Shown here one piece after another: positions 26,938 to 40,200 of a DNA stretch of 64,000 nt. Each line of letters starts with the position of its first letter. Position 1 is the stretch's first letter. The notes beneath the pieces were generated by a model. That model ran no database searches. It was not told the origin of the DNA and worked only from the letters and a program-made list of their open reading frames with translations. The DNA is from Kudoa neothunni (lineage: Eukaryota; Cnidaria). The stretch spans positions 9,982,001 through 10,046,000 of the forward strand of contig OZ199840.1 of NCBI GenBank assembly GCA_964304625.1. The letters are read 5' to 3'. The translations under genes and the position numbers were made by a program.

Positions 26938-27669
26938 CTAATTCAGTCGAGATAATGATAGGCGTTTTTATTGAGAGAGATTTGCAGTTGATTTCAGACA
27001 ATTGAAATCACTCCCAAACAACGTAATGTAGTATAATGTGACTGTGATATGTTGATTCGATCGACTTATTGCATTCGCCTCAGATTCATAGAAGACATGA
27101 GAGGATAGATAGCTTTCTGCTGCCTAAAATTTAAAATTCGCCAATGTTGCGCGTGCGTGGTAAATTTAACATCCTAATTTGTTATTCTGTATTGAGGAAT
27201 CACTGTTATGTGATGTAGAGATGGTGATGGCTAATAAATATAAGTTGAACGATTAGGAATAGAGTAGATGTATATAATTAAAGAGAAATGTATTTTCAGA
27301 ATTTAACGAATTTTCATTGATAGAAGCTGAGAATTTAGAAATAATTAAGCGAGGTTTAATTTAAATGATCTAATGCTCGGTTAACGATCTCATATTTGAT
27401 TTTGTACTTGTTTAGTCGCGAGTAAGAAGGTTTACTTGAATACTCTTTGTATTGTAAAATTATGGTTCGCTGTAAATTGAGCCCTAAAACGATTTTTAAC
27501 ACAGCTAAAGGAAATCGCCTTATAAGGGGTGACAACGACAACAGCTTGGAGCATAATTGGATTTCTGTATTATTTCAGCTGATTTTTAAACTTTTCTCTG
27601 CTTTTTTATCGGTGTGAATCTCAGAGGTGATCAAAAATCAATTAATTTACAATAAATTATTTCAATTAA

Positions 27670-28012
27670 CTGAAGTTATTGCAATTATTGGAAAACTATT
27701 GGTGATAATTCAATATCACCGGAGAACATTCGTATATCTCGGTTGAAAAATTTTCCATTAGTTATTTCGGTCGAAAATAAAAGTAACAAGAAATTTTCCA
27801 TATTTTTAAAGATTAAGTTAAAGTTAGAAAATTTAATCGGTGGGTATAATGTCTAAATAATTATATTCGAAATATCGTAGAGGATGTTCAGTATTTTATT
27901 AACTTAACTTATATTTATTGAAACCATCTAAAATTTGAACCACGTTGTGCAACGCGTAATTTGACATTTCTTGAAACCACATAATCAGGTGTTAATTGAA
28001 ATCAAATTAACC
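27670..28012. repeat. interspersed repeat, copy 2
   Basis: Second copy of the repeat at 14941-15222. It is longer because of an extra stretch near 27865-27910. No coding capacity and no clear terminal repeats. Confidence 0.6.
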
Positions 28013-29912
28013 CTCTGTACTGGGCGGAAAAAACTTGTTTAATGGTCTTTAGTTTCTTAGTGCCATGATTTAAACAATTTTTCAACAGTTTGTGAGATGT
28101 TCTGCATAGAAAATTAAATTGATTATGGAACGTTAGTACGCTTCCAATGTGGGTCATGTGATGCACAAATATCGGCTATTTAAAATTAAGATAGAATTTA
28201 ATTGTACAAAAATTAAAATTAAACATATTTTATCTAAAAAAAGTAGTTTGAAAAATGAAAACCACTTCAAAAGAAGAAATCATAAGTAAAATCGGAAACA
28301 ACAAATTAACAATAAACGGATTAAAATGAATAAAGATATCTTGGCTCTAATTTGTAATTTATCGTAATTTTTAAGGCATATATATAAGGCACAGTTCAAA
28401 TTAACTCTCGATATTTTATTTATACGTTCTTTTCGGACATAATTTGTTATTTGAAAACTTGATTTTTTGTGTTATTTCTGTTATGTAATCTTTGATTTTT
28501 ACACTATTGCACTGTTTTAAAAAAATATTCCTTATAAATTTAATAATATAAGGCGTAGGTTTTCATAGTTACAAGGTTAGGTAAAACTACAGAAAATTCC
28601 ACAATAGACTAAATCCAGAACATGATATCATGATATGCGAGTTTCTATTGCAAAAACAATTCCTCATTTCGAATTATTCGACGAAATTAAACAAAATCAA
28701 GTCTCATTAATTGTAAGTTTTATTTTATAATATTATTAAATCACTCATTCGTTTTAATCATAAAGGTGATGATCTCGCGGAGTTCTTCATAAGTGAATAC
28801 CAGTTTTGTATATTATAAATTTAAAACAATAATTTTATTTTTTAATAAAAAACATTACATTTAAAGGAAAACATTATTTTTTTCATTAGTTTCTTTTTTA
28901 TTACTTTTTTTATTATTGTAATTGGATTTTATCAAAGTTATAAAAAGTCGTTTCAGTATTAATCGACATACTTGTAGGTTTCTTATTTCTAAAATCATTA
29001 AAAATGTATTAACGAATTTAGAAATAAATATTTTGTTTTAAGATAAATAATTCAGGAACATTTTCACTAAAACTCGCTTTTAGTGAACATTCTTTTTTAA
29101 ATGGAGCTAGACTTGCAAAAGTATATGAAAGTTTATCAAATAAAACCATTTTTAACAAAAATATTACTAGCAAAAATTTACATGAAATGGAATGCTTAGA
29201 GTTCCGTATTCGTTTAGTTTGGCTAATAGGGGGTCCGCGAGCCAAAAAGGTTGGGACTACTGTTTTAATAGATACAACTTTATTTTTGGTTGTATTTTAA
29301 ACTAGCGATTTTCTTTACCTTGGGGTTTCAAATAAAATTTGGGGTTTTTGACCGTCCATCCTTGTTTTTTAAACCTCATTGGCAACCCTGACAATATCCA
29401 GAGACGACTGTATAGTAGATTCGTGGTTTTCAACTTTTTGAATTCTCAGATCCCATGATAAGCTCAAATTGTCTTGCTGATCCCCGTATATATTAAGGAC
29501 ATATTACAAAAAATTTGCATGCATTCATTTATATCAACTAAAGTATGTTATTCTTAAAATTTATTCAGCATCGCCTAGGACTTAGAAAACATATACATGT
29601 AAATTTATTCTTATTATTACTTTCTATATTCTTTCGGTGCTGCGGATCCTTGGGGAATCTCCGATCACCGATTGACAACCTCTACAGTAGATAGTAGATA
29701 AAGGATTTATTTTTGACGGGAAATTAACAAATCATATTAGAATATTTAATATGAAATCATAAAACAATAAGGTAATTATGGGGTTTAATATTTTAACTTA
29801 ATATATTCATAAGTAATGAATCAAGTCGAAAATGAATTATACATTCAATAACAATGTTTGCACACACATCGCCAAAAAGCGCTTATAATAGCTATATATA
29901 TTGTTCATTGAT
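28013..29912. other. spacer upstream of Kunitz gene D
   Basis: No host gene recognised. Two transposon ends are visible. Bases 29214-29263 read GGGGGTCCGCGAGCC then AAAAAGGTTGGGACTACTG, a typical hAT right end. At about 29415-29695 the pair TGGTTTTCAACTTTTTG and TTGACAACCTCTACAG resembles a degenerate hAT MITE. The last 200 bases should hold the gene D promoter. Confidence 0.4.
29214..29263. mobile_element. hAT-type right terminal end (fragment)
   Basis: Reverse complement begins CAGTAGTCCCAACCTTTTTG then GCTCGCGGACCCCC, the classic terminal sequence of hAT elements. No left end could be paired with it in this window, and the overlapping minus-strand frame (29018-29245) is not clearly transposase. 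Confidence 0.45.
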
Positions 29913-31291
29913 ATGTTGGTTGCTTTAATATATTTTGCTTCATTACAAATAATATCCTTGGGTAAATAAAGATATAACATTATACCTTTATTTAAATAAA
30001 AAAATAGAAAGGGCTTTGGATTCTTATAAATTAGATGTCGGAGAAGCTCCGGCTTGGATGACTCCAGACGAGAAAAAAAAAGCTATAGTTGATAGATGGT
30101 ATGTGGACACAACTACCGCTACGTGCAAAAAATTTCAATATTCGGGTTCTCTAGGAAATTTTAACAATTTTGTGTCAAAAGCTGTTTGTCAATATCATCG
30201 TAATTCATAATATTAAACTCTTTATAACTTTGTCATTAGTAAAATTCACACCCGAAGAGCAATCCAAAGCGTGTGGATTAGCCAAAGAAGAAGGTGTTTG
30301 CACAGTCGTTGAGGCGAATAAAAAAGAAAGATGGTATTTTTCAACGGCAGCGGTTGGTTCAGATGCTAGACTTAACTCATGTCACAAGTTTAAATACACT
30401 GGCTGTGGAGGTAACGCCAACAATTTTATGACTGAAACAGAATGCAAAAATGCTTGTCAAAGTATAAAGTTTGAATCACTGTGCTTATTATATAATGTCA
30501 TAAAACGAATCTGCTTGATTTAGATAAAAAGAACGGTGGAGTAGTAGATACTGTTCAAGATGACACTCTTACTCCAATTCCTAACAAGTTCGACTGTCTT
30601 TTCGCAGCTGAAGTGGATAATGCTACCCCAAAAATGGGAATTGTACTACATAAGGACAAAAATAAATGCGTTTATGCTGCTATTGGTGATAAATCAGACA
30701 GAGGATATTTTGAGGAACTACCAAAATGTGTAGAAACGTGCATAAGTATTTATTTTCGATGATACACATGTGATAATAGTAATAATTAGCGGATCTTGTT
30801 GCTGCTTGCAGCGAAACTCAACCATACCAAGTACCATCTGAAACAGATATAAATCAATATAATGCAGTTACTGAATATTTTTATTTTGATAAAGAAAGAA
30901 GGATATGCCTCCCCTTCCTCTCAAAAACTCCAGAAGGAGATTTAGTTAAACTTGACGATGGTGCGAAAAATATATTTAGTTCTGCAGAGATTTGTGCTAG
31001 CTTTTGCCCTGCCAGTATATTATATTAATTAATTTTTCAGTATTATATATTTGACCAAATTTAGCTGGTCATCTTGGTGACCTAACAGCGGTTGAAGTGT
31101 GTAAACAACCAAAGGTTGGGGAGTGGGCGTCTGGAGAAAAATACAAATTTGCCAGACATTACTACAATGATTCTTCAAAGCAATGCGAACCCTTTAATTT
31201 TAACGGGAAAAAGATGAACTTGAATAACTTTGAGAGCAATAACGTCTGCGAGGCTATTTGCGAGACACCTTTAACTGCTAATACTGTATAA
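29913..31291 (+). CDS. multi-Kunitz secreted protein D (378 aa)
   Basis: Six exons read as 29913-29961, 30008-30199, 30240-30461, 30524-30745, 30790-31014 and 31065-31291, all joined by phase-1 introns of 40-62 bases. Exon 1 encodes a signal peptide (MLVALIYFASLQIISL). The five Kunitz-like domains follow the plan of gene B. Domain 1 keeps Cys30 and Cys51 only (CKKFQYSGSLGNFNNF). Domain 2 has all six cysteines, with YTGCGGNANNF and Thr at P1 (GVC-T). Domains 3-5 lack Cys14 and Cys38. Unlike A and B it stops a few residues after domain 5 (TPLTANTV), with no long linker or PENC tail. It is about 23 kb from B, so it is an older relative rather than a recent tandem copy. It should be secreted. Protease inhibition by domain 2 is inferred from the family. 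Confidence 0.9.
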
Positions 31292-32504
31292 TTTGGAGAG
31301 ATTTCTTCATTTAAAATGACGATTTTAATTGCCGGATATATATTCAGTAGAATTTAGTGGGTTTCAATTTATCATTTATTTCTCTTTTTTCATTAAAATT
31401 TACTATAGGGATCAATTTAACTAATATCCATAGACATATAAACAAACTCGGGTAATAGTATAAAATACAGCTATTATAAAAAATATGTATATATATATAT
31501 AAATAGCGCGAAATCCCAACTTTTCCTGGTAGCAGATGATGGGACTCCTAAAGTTTTGGTTGTTTATTAAATGAATAAATCTCAATCGAAAATATATTTA
31601 AATACTAAGCTATAAACTTTAAATTTGTGTTTCTCTTTTTGCCTTGATGCATTTTCAAATTTATTATATTCCAAACTTTAGCCATTTACTTTAATAAAAC
31701 CATGGATAGATTTATATAAAAATCTAAATAGAAAAATATAAAAAAGTTGTTAATTATTTTAAATTCATTTTATAAATTATTGACATTAGATGACCTTCTA
31801 GATTATAGAAGTAATCAAAATTACTCTAAAACAAAATTGGTTAACAAAACCATTCAATAAATTAACATATTTAACTTTCTGTTCTTTCGAATTATATTTT
31901 GAAACAAATCCAACCTCTAACTTATAAAATGGAAGAAAAATCTTAAAATTATAATAAATATATGTATAAAATGCAGATTTCAACACAAAAAATAATAATT
32001 CTAAATATCAACCATTTCTGATAATATTATGAATTATCTTAATCTGATTTCAATCAAATGTCCGTAAGCGGGAAATTATGGCTTCGATGTTATATGAATT
32101 TTAAACTTTTAAATTAATCTATCCTTATTTCTTAATGTAAAAATTGTCCTGTTCAAAAATCTAATACATCATAAATTATATTAACATAATTTAATCGATG
32201 ATATGAAGGTTTTTTGACTTCAAAATGTACAGTAATATTTAACAATCAATTGGTTTTATCGAATAACGACACTTGTTAAAAGATAAATGCATTATTTGAT
32301 TGTTTTGGGATAATTTTTGTACTGAGTTATTTTTAAATTATTTAAAACCTTGTAATAATATCGGATTTATAGAATTAATCATTAGTTTCGTATTTACTTA
32401 CAGAATAACGCTTAATGAGAGTGAACTGCTTTATTTTCAATAGCACTCGTTAATCCAGATTCTAAAACTATCTGTAGCATGAGATGAATCATATTTCTGT
32501 ATCC
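31292..32504. other. non-coding stretch after Kunitz gene D
   Basis: No gene recognised. Bases 31508-31545 (CCCAACTTTTCCTGGTAGCA) resemble the start of the repeat family at 61970 and may be a fragment of it. A short (TA)n run lies at about 31486-31500. Confidence 0.4.
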
Positions 32505-33198
32505 CAATGTTTCCCAACCTTTTTTCGATCACGTCCCCATTTCTATTGATAAAAGGTTCCGCGCCCCTTATTTTTCTAAAGTTTTCATTTGTAAATTTAA
32601 ACTGCATATAATTTTGATTCAAACTTCATATCAAATCCAAATTTAAAAGTGATTAATATACATTTTTTTCATTAAAATTAAAATATGTTTGATCAGGTAT
32701 AACTTAATTTATCGTTGAACCTTAAAAATTGACATCTTGAGTTCTTCATTCTATCAAAAACAGCATTAAATGAAACTCGTAATCTTGCTCACATTAAGCA
32801 AGTCTTTCATGTACATGGGTCTTATAAACCCAAAAGAAATAATCTAGAGAGAATTCCCATCAACTTTATAATAGGTTAAATCAAAAATAGGGGAGAACAC
32901 AGTTATAAATGAGACGAGATTGGTATTTAAACCATTCCGGCTCTATTTGGGTAAAGACCAAATTCAATCTTATATATTTGTTATAACTAATCGTTACTTT
33001 TGCTATTTTTTTATGATATTAATGGTCATTTAAAAATTAATACGATCAAAAATTGAGTTATTGATTTCAAAATGCCCCACATTGCCCAAATATCTCAACA
33101 CTATCATTGCCGCATAATTTTTCGCGGTTTTCTGCGTACCTCTAGAGGTGTTCATTAAACGTTCAATATTTTCTATGCCCCGCCGGTGGGAAACATTG
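32505..33198. mobile_element. hAT-type non-autonomous element
   Basis: Ends CAATGTTTCCCAACC (left) and GGTGGGAAACATTG (right) are inverted repeats of about 12 bases. The body has no transposase. The two ends match those of the smaller copy at 13628-13772. No perfect 8-bp target duplication was seen, so the exact limits may be off by a few bases. Confidence 0.55.
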
Positions 33199-33755
33199 CA
33201 TTAAATTATAAATAACAAAAATAAGACATTTTCTCTTATCGTTTATTTAATTTTGTTTCTTTTAGTATTAAAAATTCTCAAATTTAAGCCCCACAAATTT
33301 TTCAACTCTAAAAGAATTATTTTTACTTATTTTTATTTTTTATATAAAATTCTTATATGAAACATAAAGTTCATTTATATTTTTGTAATAATTAGGCCTA
33401 TTAAAATAAATTAGCCAACTGTAGTGGTTAGAATTCAAAAATTTGGAACTAGTAATTTATTAATTGCCTAAAAATTAAACATTTTAACAAAATTTTGTGA
33501 GGATATTTTAAAATATTTTGTATAATTTGGGGATTTATTTTGAAACTTTTCTCAAGCTAATCCATTAAAAATGACATTTATAGAATATGTAGTATATTTT
33601 ATAACTTATTATAATATATAATATTAAATAACTCATTTTCCTAGCATTACATTTATTATAAACATGACAACCAATGAATTTTTTATTTCATTAAGTTTTT
33701 TCTTTATTCATTTTAAATTAAAAGAACACTAAGAAAAATTATTCAAAAATATTAA
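33199..33755. other. 3' region of the DBT gene and spacer
   Basis: AT-rich with no gene. The part next to 33755 should be the DBT 3' untranslated region. Confidence 0.4.
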
Positions 33756-35393
33756 TTATTTTGAATCTAGTAATAATCTAAGAGGGTTATTTATATACAA
33801 TTTATACTCTGAAACAAATTGAGCTATTGTAGCACCATCTATCACCCGATGATCGCACGCCATCGAAATCGGAAGCAGATAATTTTTAGATCCCTCATGG
33901 TTGCACAGTTCAGTTTCGGTTATGATTGCACCTATTGCAAACAAACCAACTTGCGGAGGTAAAATGCAAGGTCCAAAGTATCTCCCACCCCTCTATTAGG
34001 AAAGTCAGATAAACATCATTTCCTCATGTCTATAAATTAGTATTGCTTACATTTCCCATATTAGAAATTGTGAATGTCCCATCTGAAATATGTTCCATAG
34101 TCAATCTGTCACCAATAGCTATATTTTGAAGCTCTTTTATTTCGGTTGCGATCCCACGAACTGTTTTATCTTGAACACGTTTTATCACAGGGACAGCGAG
34201 ACCATGAGGAGTATTCACAGCTATGCCAATGTTATGATCTCTCTATTATTTCGTTTAATCACACAAAATCCAATTAACTAACTATACCATATAAATAATC
34301 GATGGGCTTTCTAGATGGGTATCACGTATCTGCGAATTTAATATTGGATACATCGTGATAGCTTTAGAAATTGCTTTCACACTAAAACACAGCTGTGAAA
34401 GACTCAAATTCTCTTTGTTTTCTCTATTAAATTTTGTTAGTTCCCTACAGGATCATCAAATATGTAGATTGTTTGAAACTTTTAAGTCACCTCCAGAAAT
34501 TCGTCACATCTAACAACTCGGTAAAATACGCATGAGGTATATGATTGGATAGTGTCATTGTTTTAAACATAGTACGTCTAATTCCAACTAGCTTTTCAAT
34601 TTTATCTTCATTTTTATGTTCCATTTTATTTCTATCTATCTTATGTTTTTCAGAAGAATTATTGATAAATGATATAATATCGGCTTTGGTAACTCTTCCC
34701 TGCTGGCCAGTTGCATTAACCATAGTTAAATCCACCTATAATGATAGTGTATAGTGATGTCGTGAACATATCCTCTATTAATAAAAACATTATGTTGTTT
34801 GGCCAAGCGTCTCACAGCTGGAGAAGTGGAAACAAAATTCGAGAGTTTATCAATGGATTCTGATTGCTTATCTGCAGGAATGTTATGTTCATTTTCTTCT
34901 CCGATGTCTACGGTAATCAAAGTATCTCCCACATTAACCATATCATTTTCATTATGCAGTATTTGTTTAACAATGCCGGTGTACCGACTTGAAATGGTGA
35001 TCGAAGCCTAACTTCAATGATCAAAAAGTTTTAGTTATAGAATACTTTATCGCTTCTGGCCTCACAAATGGGATCAAATTCCTCAATAGCATCACCCTCT
35101 TTTACGAGCCTACTCAACACTAATAAACAACAACTCTAATTCATTACCATTGAACTATTTCAATTTGTGCTATTCCTTCCCCAATATCTGCTAATACAAA
35201 AGGCTTCACTAAAAGAATGAAAAATAATTGAAATCTTTAAATTATCTTAAATACCAGTAGTAGAAGCTCTACGACTGAAATTGCAACCGATAATAGAGGA
35301 GTAAGTCCTCCCATTCAAATATCTTTCAAAAGGATAAAATTTATAATAACTTAAATTTCGTTTATTAAATGCTAAAAATCTTAAACCCCGCAT
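33756..35393 (-). CDS. DBT: branched-chain 2-oxoacid dehydrogenase E2 (lipoamide acyltransferase)
   Basis: Multi-exon minus-strand gene with short introns; exon 1 is 35393-35255. The product moves the acyl group from E1 to coenzyme A in the mitochondrial complex that breaks down Leu, Ile and Val. The N-terminus (MRGLRFLAFNKRNLSYYKFY) is basic, as expected for mitochondrial import. A lipoyl domain follows (VLADIGEGIAQIEIVQW, then CEARSDKASITISSRY, where the Lys of SDKAS is the lipoylation site). The E1/E3-binding domain is STSPAVRRLAKQHN with GQQGRVTKADI. The catalytic domain includes IRRTMFKTMTLSNHIPHAYF, GTFTISNMGNV and the active-site motif DHRVIDGATI. The frame ends LRLLLDSK. SDKAS and the C-terminus fit DBT better than DLST or DLAT. 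Splice sites in the middle (about 34230-34490) were placed only roughly. Confidence 0.93.
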
Positions 35394-35982
35394 ATCATGA
35401 AATTTATAGCTTGTCGCTCAAATGAAAAAGTTTTAAATTGGATCCAACGCAATCAGTCCCCAAAGCTGTCACTAGCCTATCAGACATTCACAATAAAGCA
35501 CTCCCTAGAAATGCGAATTAGATCGATCGAATTCACACTAACCACAAACAATATGCTAATACCACCTAATTATTACTCTCAATGGACGTTTGTTTATCAA
35601 TAATATTCAGATTCAATGGCATAGCATTAATCTAAATAAAAACACGGAACTTGTTGTTAAAATGTTTCCGTTATTCTCAGAGATGTATAATTTTCAAAAA
35701 TATTCACCAATCTAATTTTAAATAATATATCTGCATGATTCAAGTGACCTAATGCTAAAAGAAACTTTTCTGGGATGTACGATGTACGATCATCGGTTTA
35801 ACAAATATCTCTAGTCAAAGGTCTTATCATTAAAAAAAACATTATACTTAAAAGATTCCTCCACATACTCTCTTATAATCTTTCAAAAAACGTTATTAAT
35901 GTTTCTATTCATATGTTGTCGCAATATAGATAATTATAAAGGTGTGAAGATTCTGATCAGCATACTTTTTAATATAAATAAA
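35394..35982. other. upstream region of the DBT gene
   Basis: The first 200 bases are less AT-rich and probably hold the DBT promoter and 5' untranslated region. An open plus-strand frame here is the antisense of that region and is not supported. Confidence 0.4.
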
Positions 35983-36488
35983 GCCTGGACAATATGGCAT
36001 AGTGGTGTTAGGTTGGGATTGTATACCTTGAGGTTGCGAATTCGAAGCCTAGGCCGGGCGTTCCTATACTCCTAATCCGAAATTATGTAGGAAGACTGTA
36101 GTAATCGCTAGGATCTGCGATTTATCGTGACCTTGCTTGATGCTAGGAGGGAAGGCTAGCGGAAGGGTAGAACTTGGATGCTCATAAGCTCACAAATGTC
36201 TGGTTACAGGAACGAAATACATTACAGTAGGAGTGGGGGTTTCCGTAGACCCGGCACTCGTATTCAGACGACTTTCCCAGACTACTTCTGGGTTAGTCCA
36301 GGGTATAGATGGGAAGATGGTCGCTCCGAAATGAGGATGTTTAGTGAGTTAATATCCCACACTACCGCATAAACGTAAGTCGCGTTAATATGACACTGCG
36401 GCGCCTGAAGCGTAAATAGAGATGGCCTAACCATCCCTAATTTCATAACCTAAAAAGTTGCGCCGAGGGTTTGACCTTGTAAATAAAA
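35983..36488 (+). mobile_element. tRNA-derived SINE
   Basis: The left 70 bases look like a tRNA: a box-A-like TGGCATAGTGG at about 35994 and a box-B-like GCGAATTCGAAGCC at about 36037, set at tRNA spacing. The body is much richer in GC than the surroundings and the right end runs into GTAAATAAAAAAAATT. It lies between two genes and has no reading frame of note. A clear target duplication was not found. The family is not recognised. Confidence 0.6.
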
Positions 36489-36544
36489 AAAATTATGTTT
36501 TAATATTTTCGCAGTTTAACAATATGAATGCATTAACCTTTAAT

Positions 36545-36960
36545 AGGTGATCTTACTGCAATTATGATTTAGGTGATCTTACTGCAATTATGATTTAGGT
36601 GATCTTACTGCAATTATGATTTAGGTGATCTTACTGCAATTATGATTTAGGTGATCTTACTGCAATTATGATTTAGGTGATCTTACTGCAATTATGATTT
36701 AGGTGACCTTACTGCAATTATGATTTAGGTGACCTTACTGCAATTATGATTTAGGTGATCTTACTGCAATTATGATTTAGGTGATCTTACTGCAATTATG
36801 ATTTAGGTGATCTTACTGCAATTATGATTTAGGTGATCTTACTGCAATTATGATTTAGGTGATCTTACTGCAATTATGATTTAGGTGACCTTACTGCAAT
36901 TATGATTTAGGTGATCTTACTGCAATTATGATTTAGGTGATCTTACTGCATTTCTGATTT
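36545..36960. repeat. 26-bp minisatellite, 16 copies
   Basis: Unit AGGTGATCTTACTGCAATTA plus TGATTT, repeated 16 times with no length change. Copies 7, 8 and 14 have GACC instead of GATC, copy 16 has two other changes, and a partial diverged unit (AAGTGACCTTG) follows. The near-identity points to recent expansion. It lies downstream of the TIMELESS stop codon. The unit length is not a multiple of three, and all frames hold stops. Confidence 0.97.
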
Positions 36961-37260
36961 AAGTGACCTTGGGTTCGACCAACCAAACCGGATTGATTTC
37001 TATACTTTGTTAGTTCTTATTTTAACCTGTATTTGCTTACTCTAATACGTTATAGCGCGATAAAAAGTACACCAATGAAACATATTTTATTCTTCATAAT
37101 TACTTCCCTATTTTTACTGGAATGCGCAGGTGTACATCCAAAAATTGTAACTTAGATTATTTTACAAAGTATTAGGTAAAATATATAATAATACACTGAA
37201 TTTTTTTATCATTTTAATACAATAGAAATACAAACTCGCAATAAACACAACGCGTCGAAA

Positions 37261-40200
37261 CTAATCTTCGTCATCATCAACAAAAACTATTTTCTTTTTT
37301 CTTTTAATTGGGATATTTTCCAACTCGGAATTATTTTCTTTTCATAAAATTATGTTATATTAAATCTATAATATTTAACAATTACCAAAATTTTTCGTCC
37401 TCTTCGAGTCCCATAATAACAAGATTTTCCCTAATCTATTTCAAATGGTTTGTTCAGAATAATAGAACAAAATATTTTGCAAAAACCTCATTTATGGGGA
37501 CATTACAAAAGATTTCATCATTTAAAATATCTTCTACGGGTTCTATACCAAAGTCAACATTCGTATTAAGTTTTGAATTTTCACTTACTGTCGCTGGCTT
37601 GATATTCTAAGTAAACTTTTCTGAGATATTGTAACGATGGATCGTTCCAACGAAACTTAGGTTTTGGTGGTGTCTATATATGAATATTCCTTGCTCTTAA
37701 AAACAACTTTATCAAAGCTTTATTACCATGACAAAATTATTTTCGATATAATTCTCTATCTAAAACCCCCAATATAATCTATTATCAGCGATTTTATATC
37801 TACAGTCGAGTAAACAGAGTCGTTCTCTACATTTGGATGGTAAATTGATGAGTGTGGGTTTGCAAGCTCTTCCAAAGCGGTTGTTATGGCATCTTAAAAT
37901 TTATATCAAAAATGTTATTAAATGAGACACACACAATTTTTTCGGTGTTTTATAGGAAGGAAATCAGCATCCGCCAACGCTTTATCGACAAAAGAGTGAA
38001 AAGATGGCGAATCAAGATTAATATTATCCCCCTGATGATAATGATGATGAGTTGGTTCATTAGCTAACATAAATGGAAAACGAAATCAAAACACAATAAA
38101 TTACAAATATTGATATCTGCTTCTTGATATTCTGGGGGAGAATATTCATCAGCAGTTGGGTTATTAGCGGTATCATCAGAACTGAACGAATTCCACACGA
38201 AAAGTGATCCGAAAGGAAAGGGGGTCATTTCATCAACATAATTTATAAATTTGGAGATTATAAATTTGGAAAAAGATATTAATTCTTTTAATTTTATGTT
38301 TTCATCTAAGCGAGATATTTCCAGAAAGAGATTAAGGAAGTAGATATTGAAAAATGAATGGTATTTAGAGTATTCATTAGCAAGAGCACTCAATAGACGT
38401 AGCAGAGAGTGATTCAATTCGTAGGAGTTATTTTTATAGTTCTTCAACACATAATACAACAATTTAAGGTTATTAGGCTTTTGAAATCTGTCATATAGAA
38501 AATGATGTTTCACATTTATACATTGAATTATAAATCACCTTAAAATAATCGTTTTAAGATCAAAATATTCCTCTCTTGTTCTCATTGATAAAGGAGAAGT
38601 TTCAAAGTAGTTCTGCTGGGCATCATCAGAAGAATCCATTTCTACGAAATCTGAAATCTCTTCATTGGAAGAATGGTTTGTTTCTAGTTGACTATCTGAT
38701 TAAACATATTAATATATAAAACTCAATAAAATTATTTCTTTCAGCCACCTATAAGAGAATCTTTGACTGACATTGAGTTCTGAGTTTGGAAGTGGTCCCA
38801 AAAAGAAGCACACAAATTTTGTATTTTATTCATATCTGGATCTAGCGACTCATCAAATTCTACGCCGAGAACATCATCGATATCCCACAACTTTCTAGAA
38901 GTATACTTACACTGGTTAAAATATAGATAATTCACATACAATATTTCCTTGTAGAGCGAAACAGCGCCATCAAAATTTTTCTCCGCAATCAAATGACATA
39001 ATTTTACACAAGCAGTTTCTCTATAATTACTATTAGATTAAATTCAGCTCAGTTAAAACAACTTTTGTTCATCAAATGAGAGATGAGAGGATGGATCGAA
39101 CGTTGAAACTAAACTTTGAGATGCATTGCCAATATTTAAGCAATAGTTTTGAAGCGATAGTAAAATGGCGTCTGAGTGTTCAGTCCAAAATGAATTAAAG
39201 TCGATTCTGTTTGTTTTGGGGATTTTTTTAGTAAGTTTTAACGTGCTTAATGATTTTCTTTTAACCTAAGAATATAAACTAATTACATACGTATTTATTT
39301 ATTATTTATCTATCCATTCATTATATAATGAAACGTAAGAACATTTTTTATTAACTTAATAAGAGCAATACGTGCTTATTTCTACAAAATTTGAAAAAAA
39401 TTTAAATATAACTAAAATAACTAAACTTTCGTTAAATATGGAAAATAACAAAATAATAATCAAAATCAAAATATTGAATAATTCAACAAATTAATAAAAG
39501 ATTATCATTTACTTTTGTATGAGTTCGTATCCTACCCCTCTCTTTGATCACCTCCTTTACTAACTTACAAAAATAATGAATTATTTGTACGATCTCACAC
39601 AACGACGAGCTATATAATATGAGCTAGTCTATTAGAAAACACAAGGAATCGATACTATCCATAGAGATCAATTCTATAGGACTTTAACACCTCAAATATC
39701 ACCTCTTGTACTTTATTACTATAGATTAATCGATCTATGTCAAGCAAGTAGTAAACAGAATCTTAAATTATCTCAGCTACCAACACAAACATCCACACAG
39801 TGATTGAGAACGGACGATTTGGACAGTTTCATAACAAGCATATTTTTCAAAAGCTCGTTGAAAAATTTGAACGAACTGAGTAAGCTAAATAATAGTATAA
39901 TTTAATTAAGTTGCTCACATTTTGAGCAATAATAACCATTTCGAAAGCGTGAATGCTTGTTTTTTGTCCAATTTCATAAGTTCGTAGACATTCTGCGCGT
40001 TATCCAGACATTTGTGGGAATTACTCGAGGTAACAAACTCACTAAAATCCATGCCAACCATCAAAATTACAGTAAACCTACCTAAAAATCGAAACTATCT
40101 TCAAATGCAGTCGGTTGTATTGGAGACAAAATCTTGATTAAAATAAAAATTTAAGCAGCTAAGTGAAACCATGCTCACGTTAACATATTCCAAAAATTGC

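Noticed and set aside
27356-27570. Minus-strand frame of about 61 codons (RLNKYKIKYEIVNRAL)
   Set aside because: A possible short gene was tried with one small intron, but no start, domain or partner exon was convincing.
29018-29245. Minus-strand frame next to a hAT-like end, tested as transposase
   Set aside because: No hAT dimerisation-domain residues could be recognised, so only the terminal end was kept.
35397-35603. Plus-strand frame upstream of DBT
   Set aside because: It reads across the probable DBT promoter and 5' untranslated region, with no domain or signal.
36178-36372. Plus-strand frame of 64 codons
   Set aside because: It lies within the SINE body and has no protein-like features.
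36545-36960. CRISPR-like array
   Set aside because: The repeats are head to tail with no unique spacers, and the genome is eukaryotic. It is a minisatellite.
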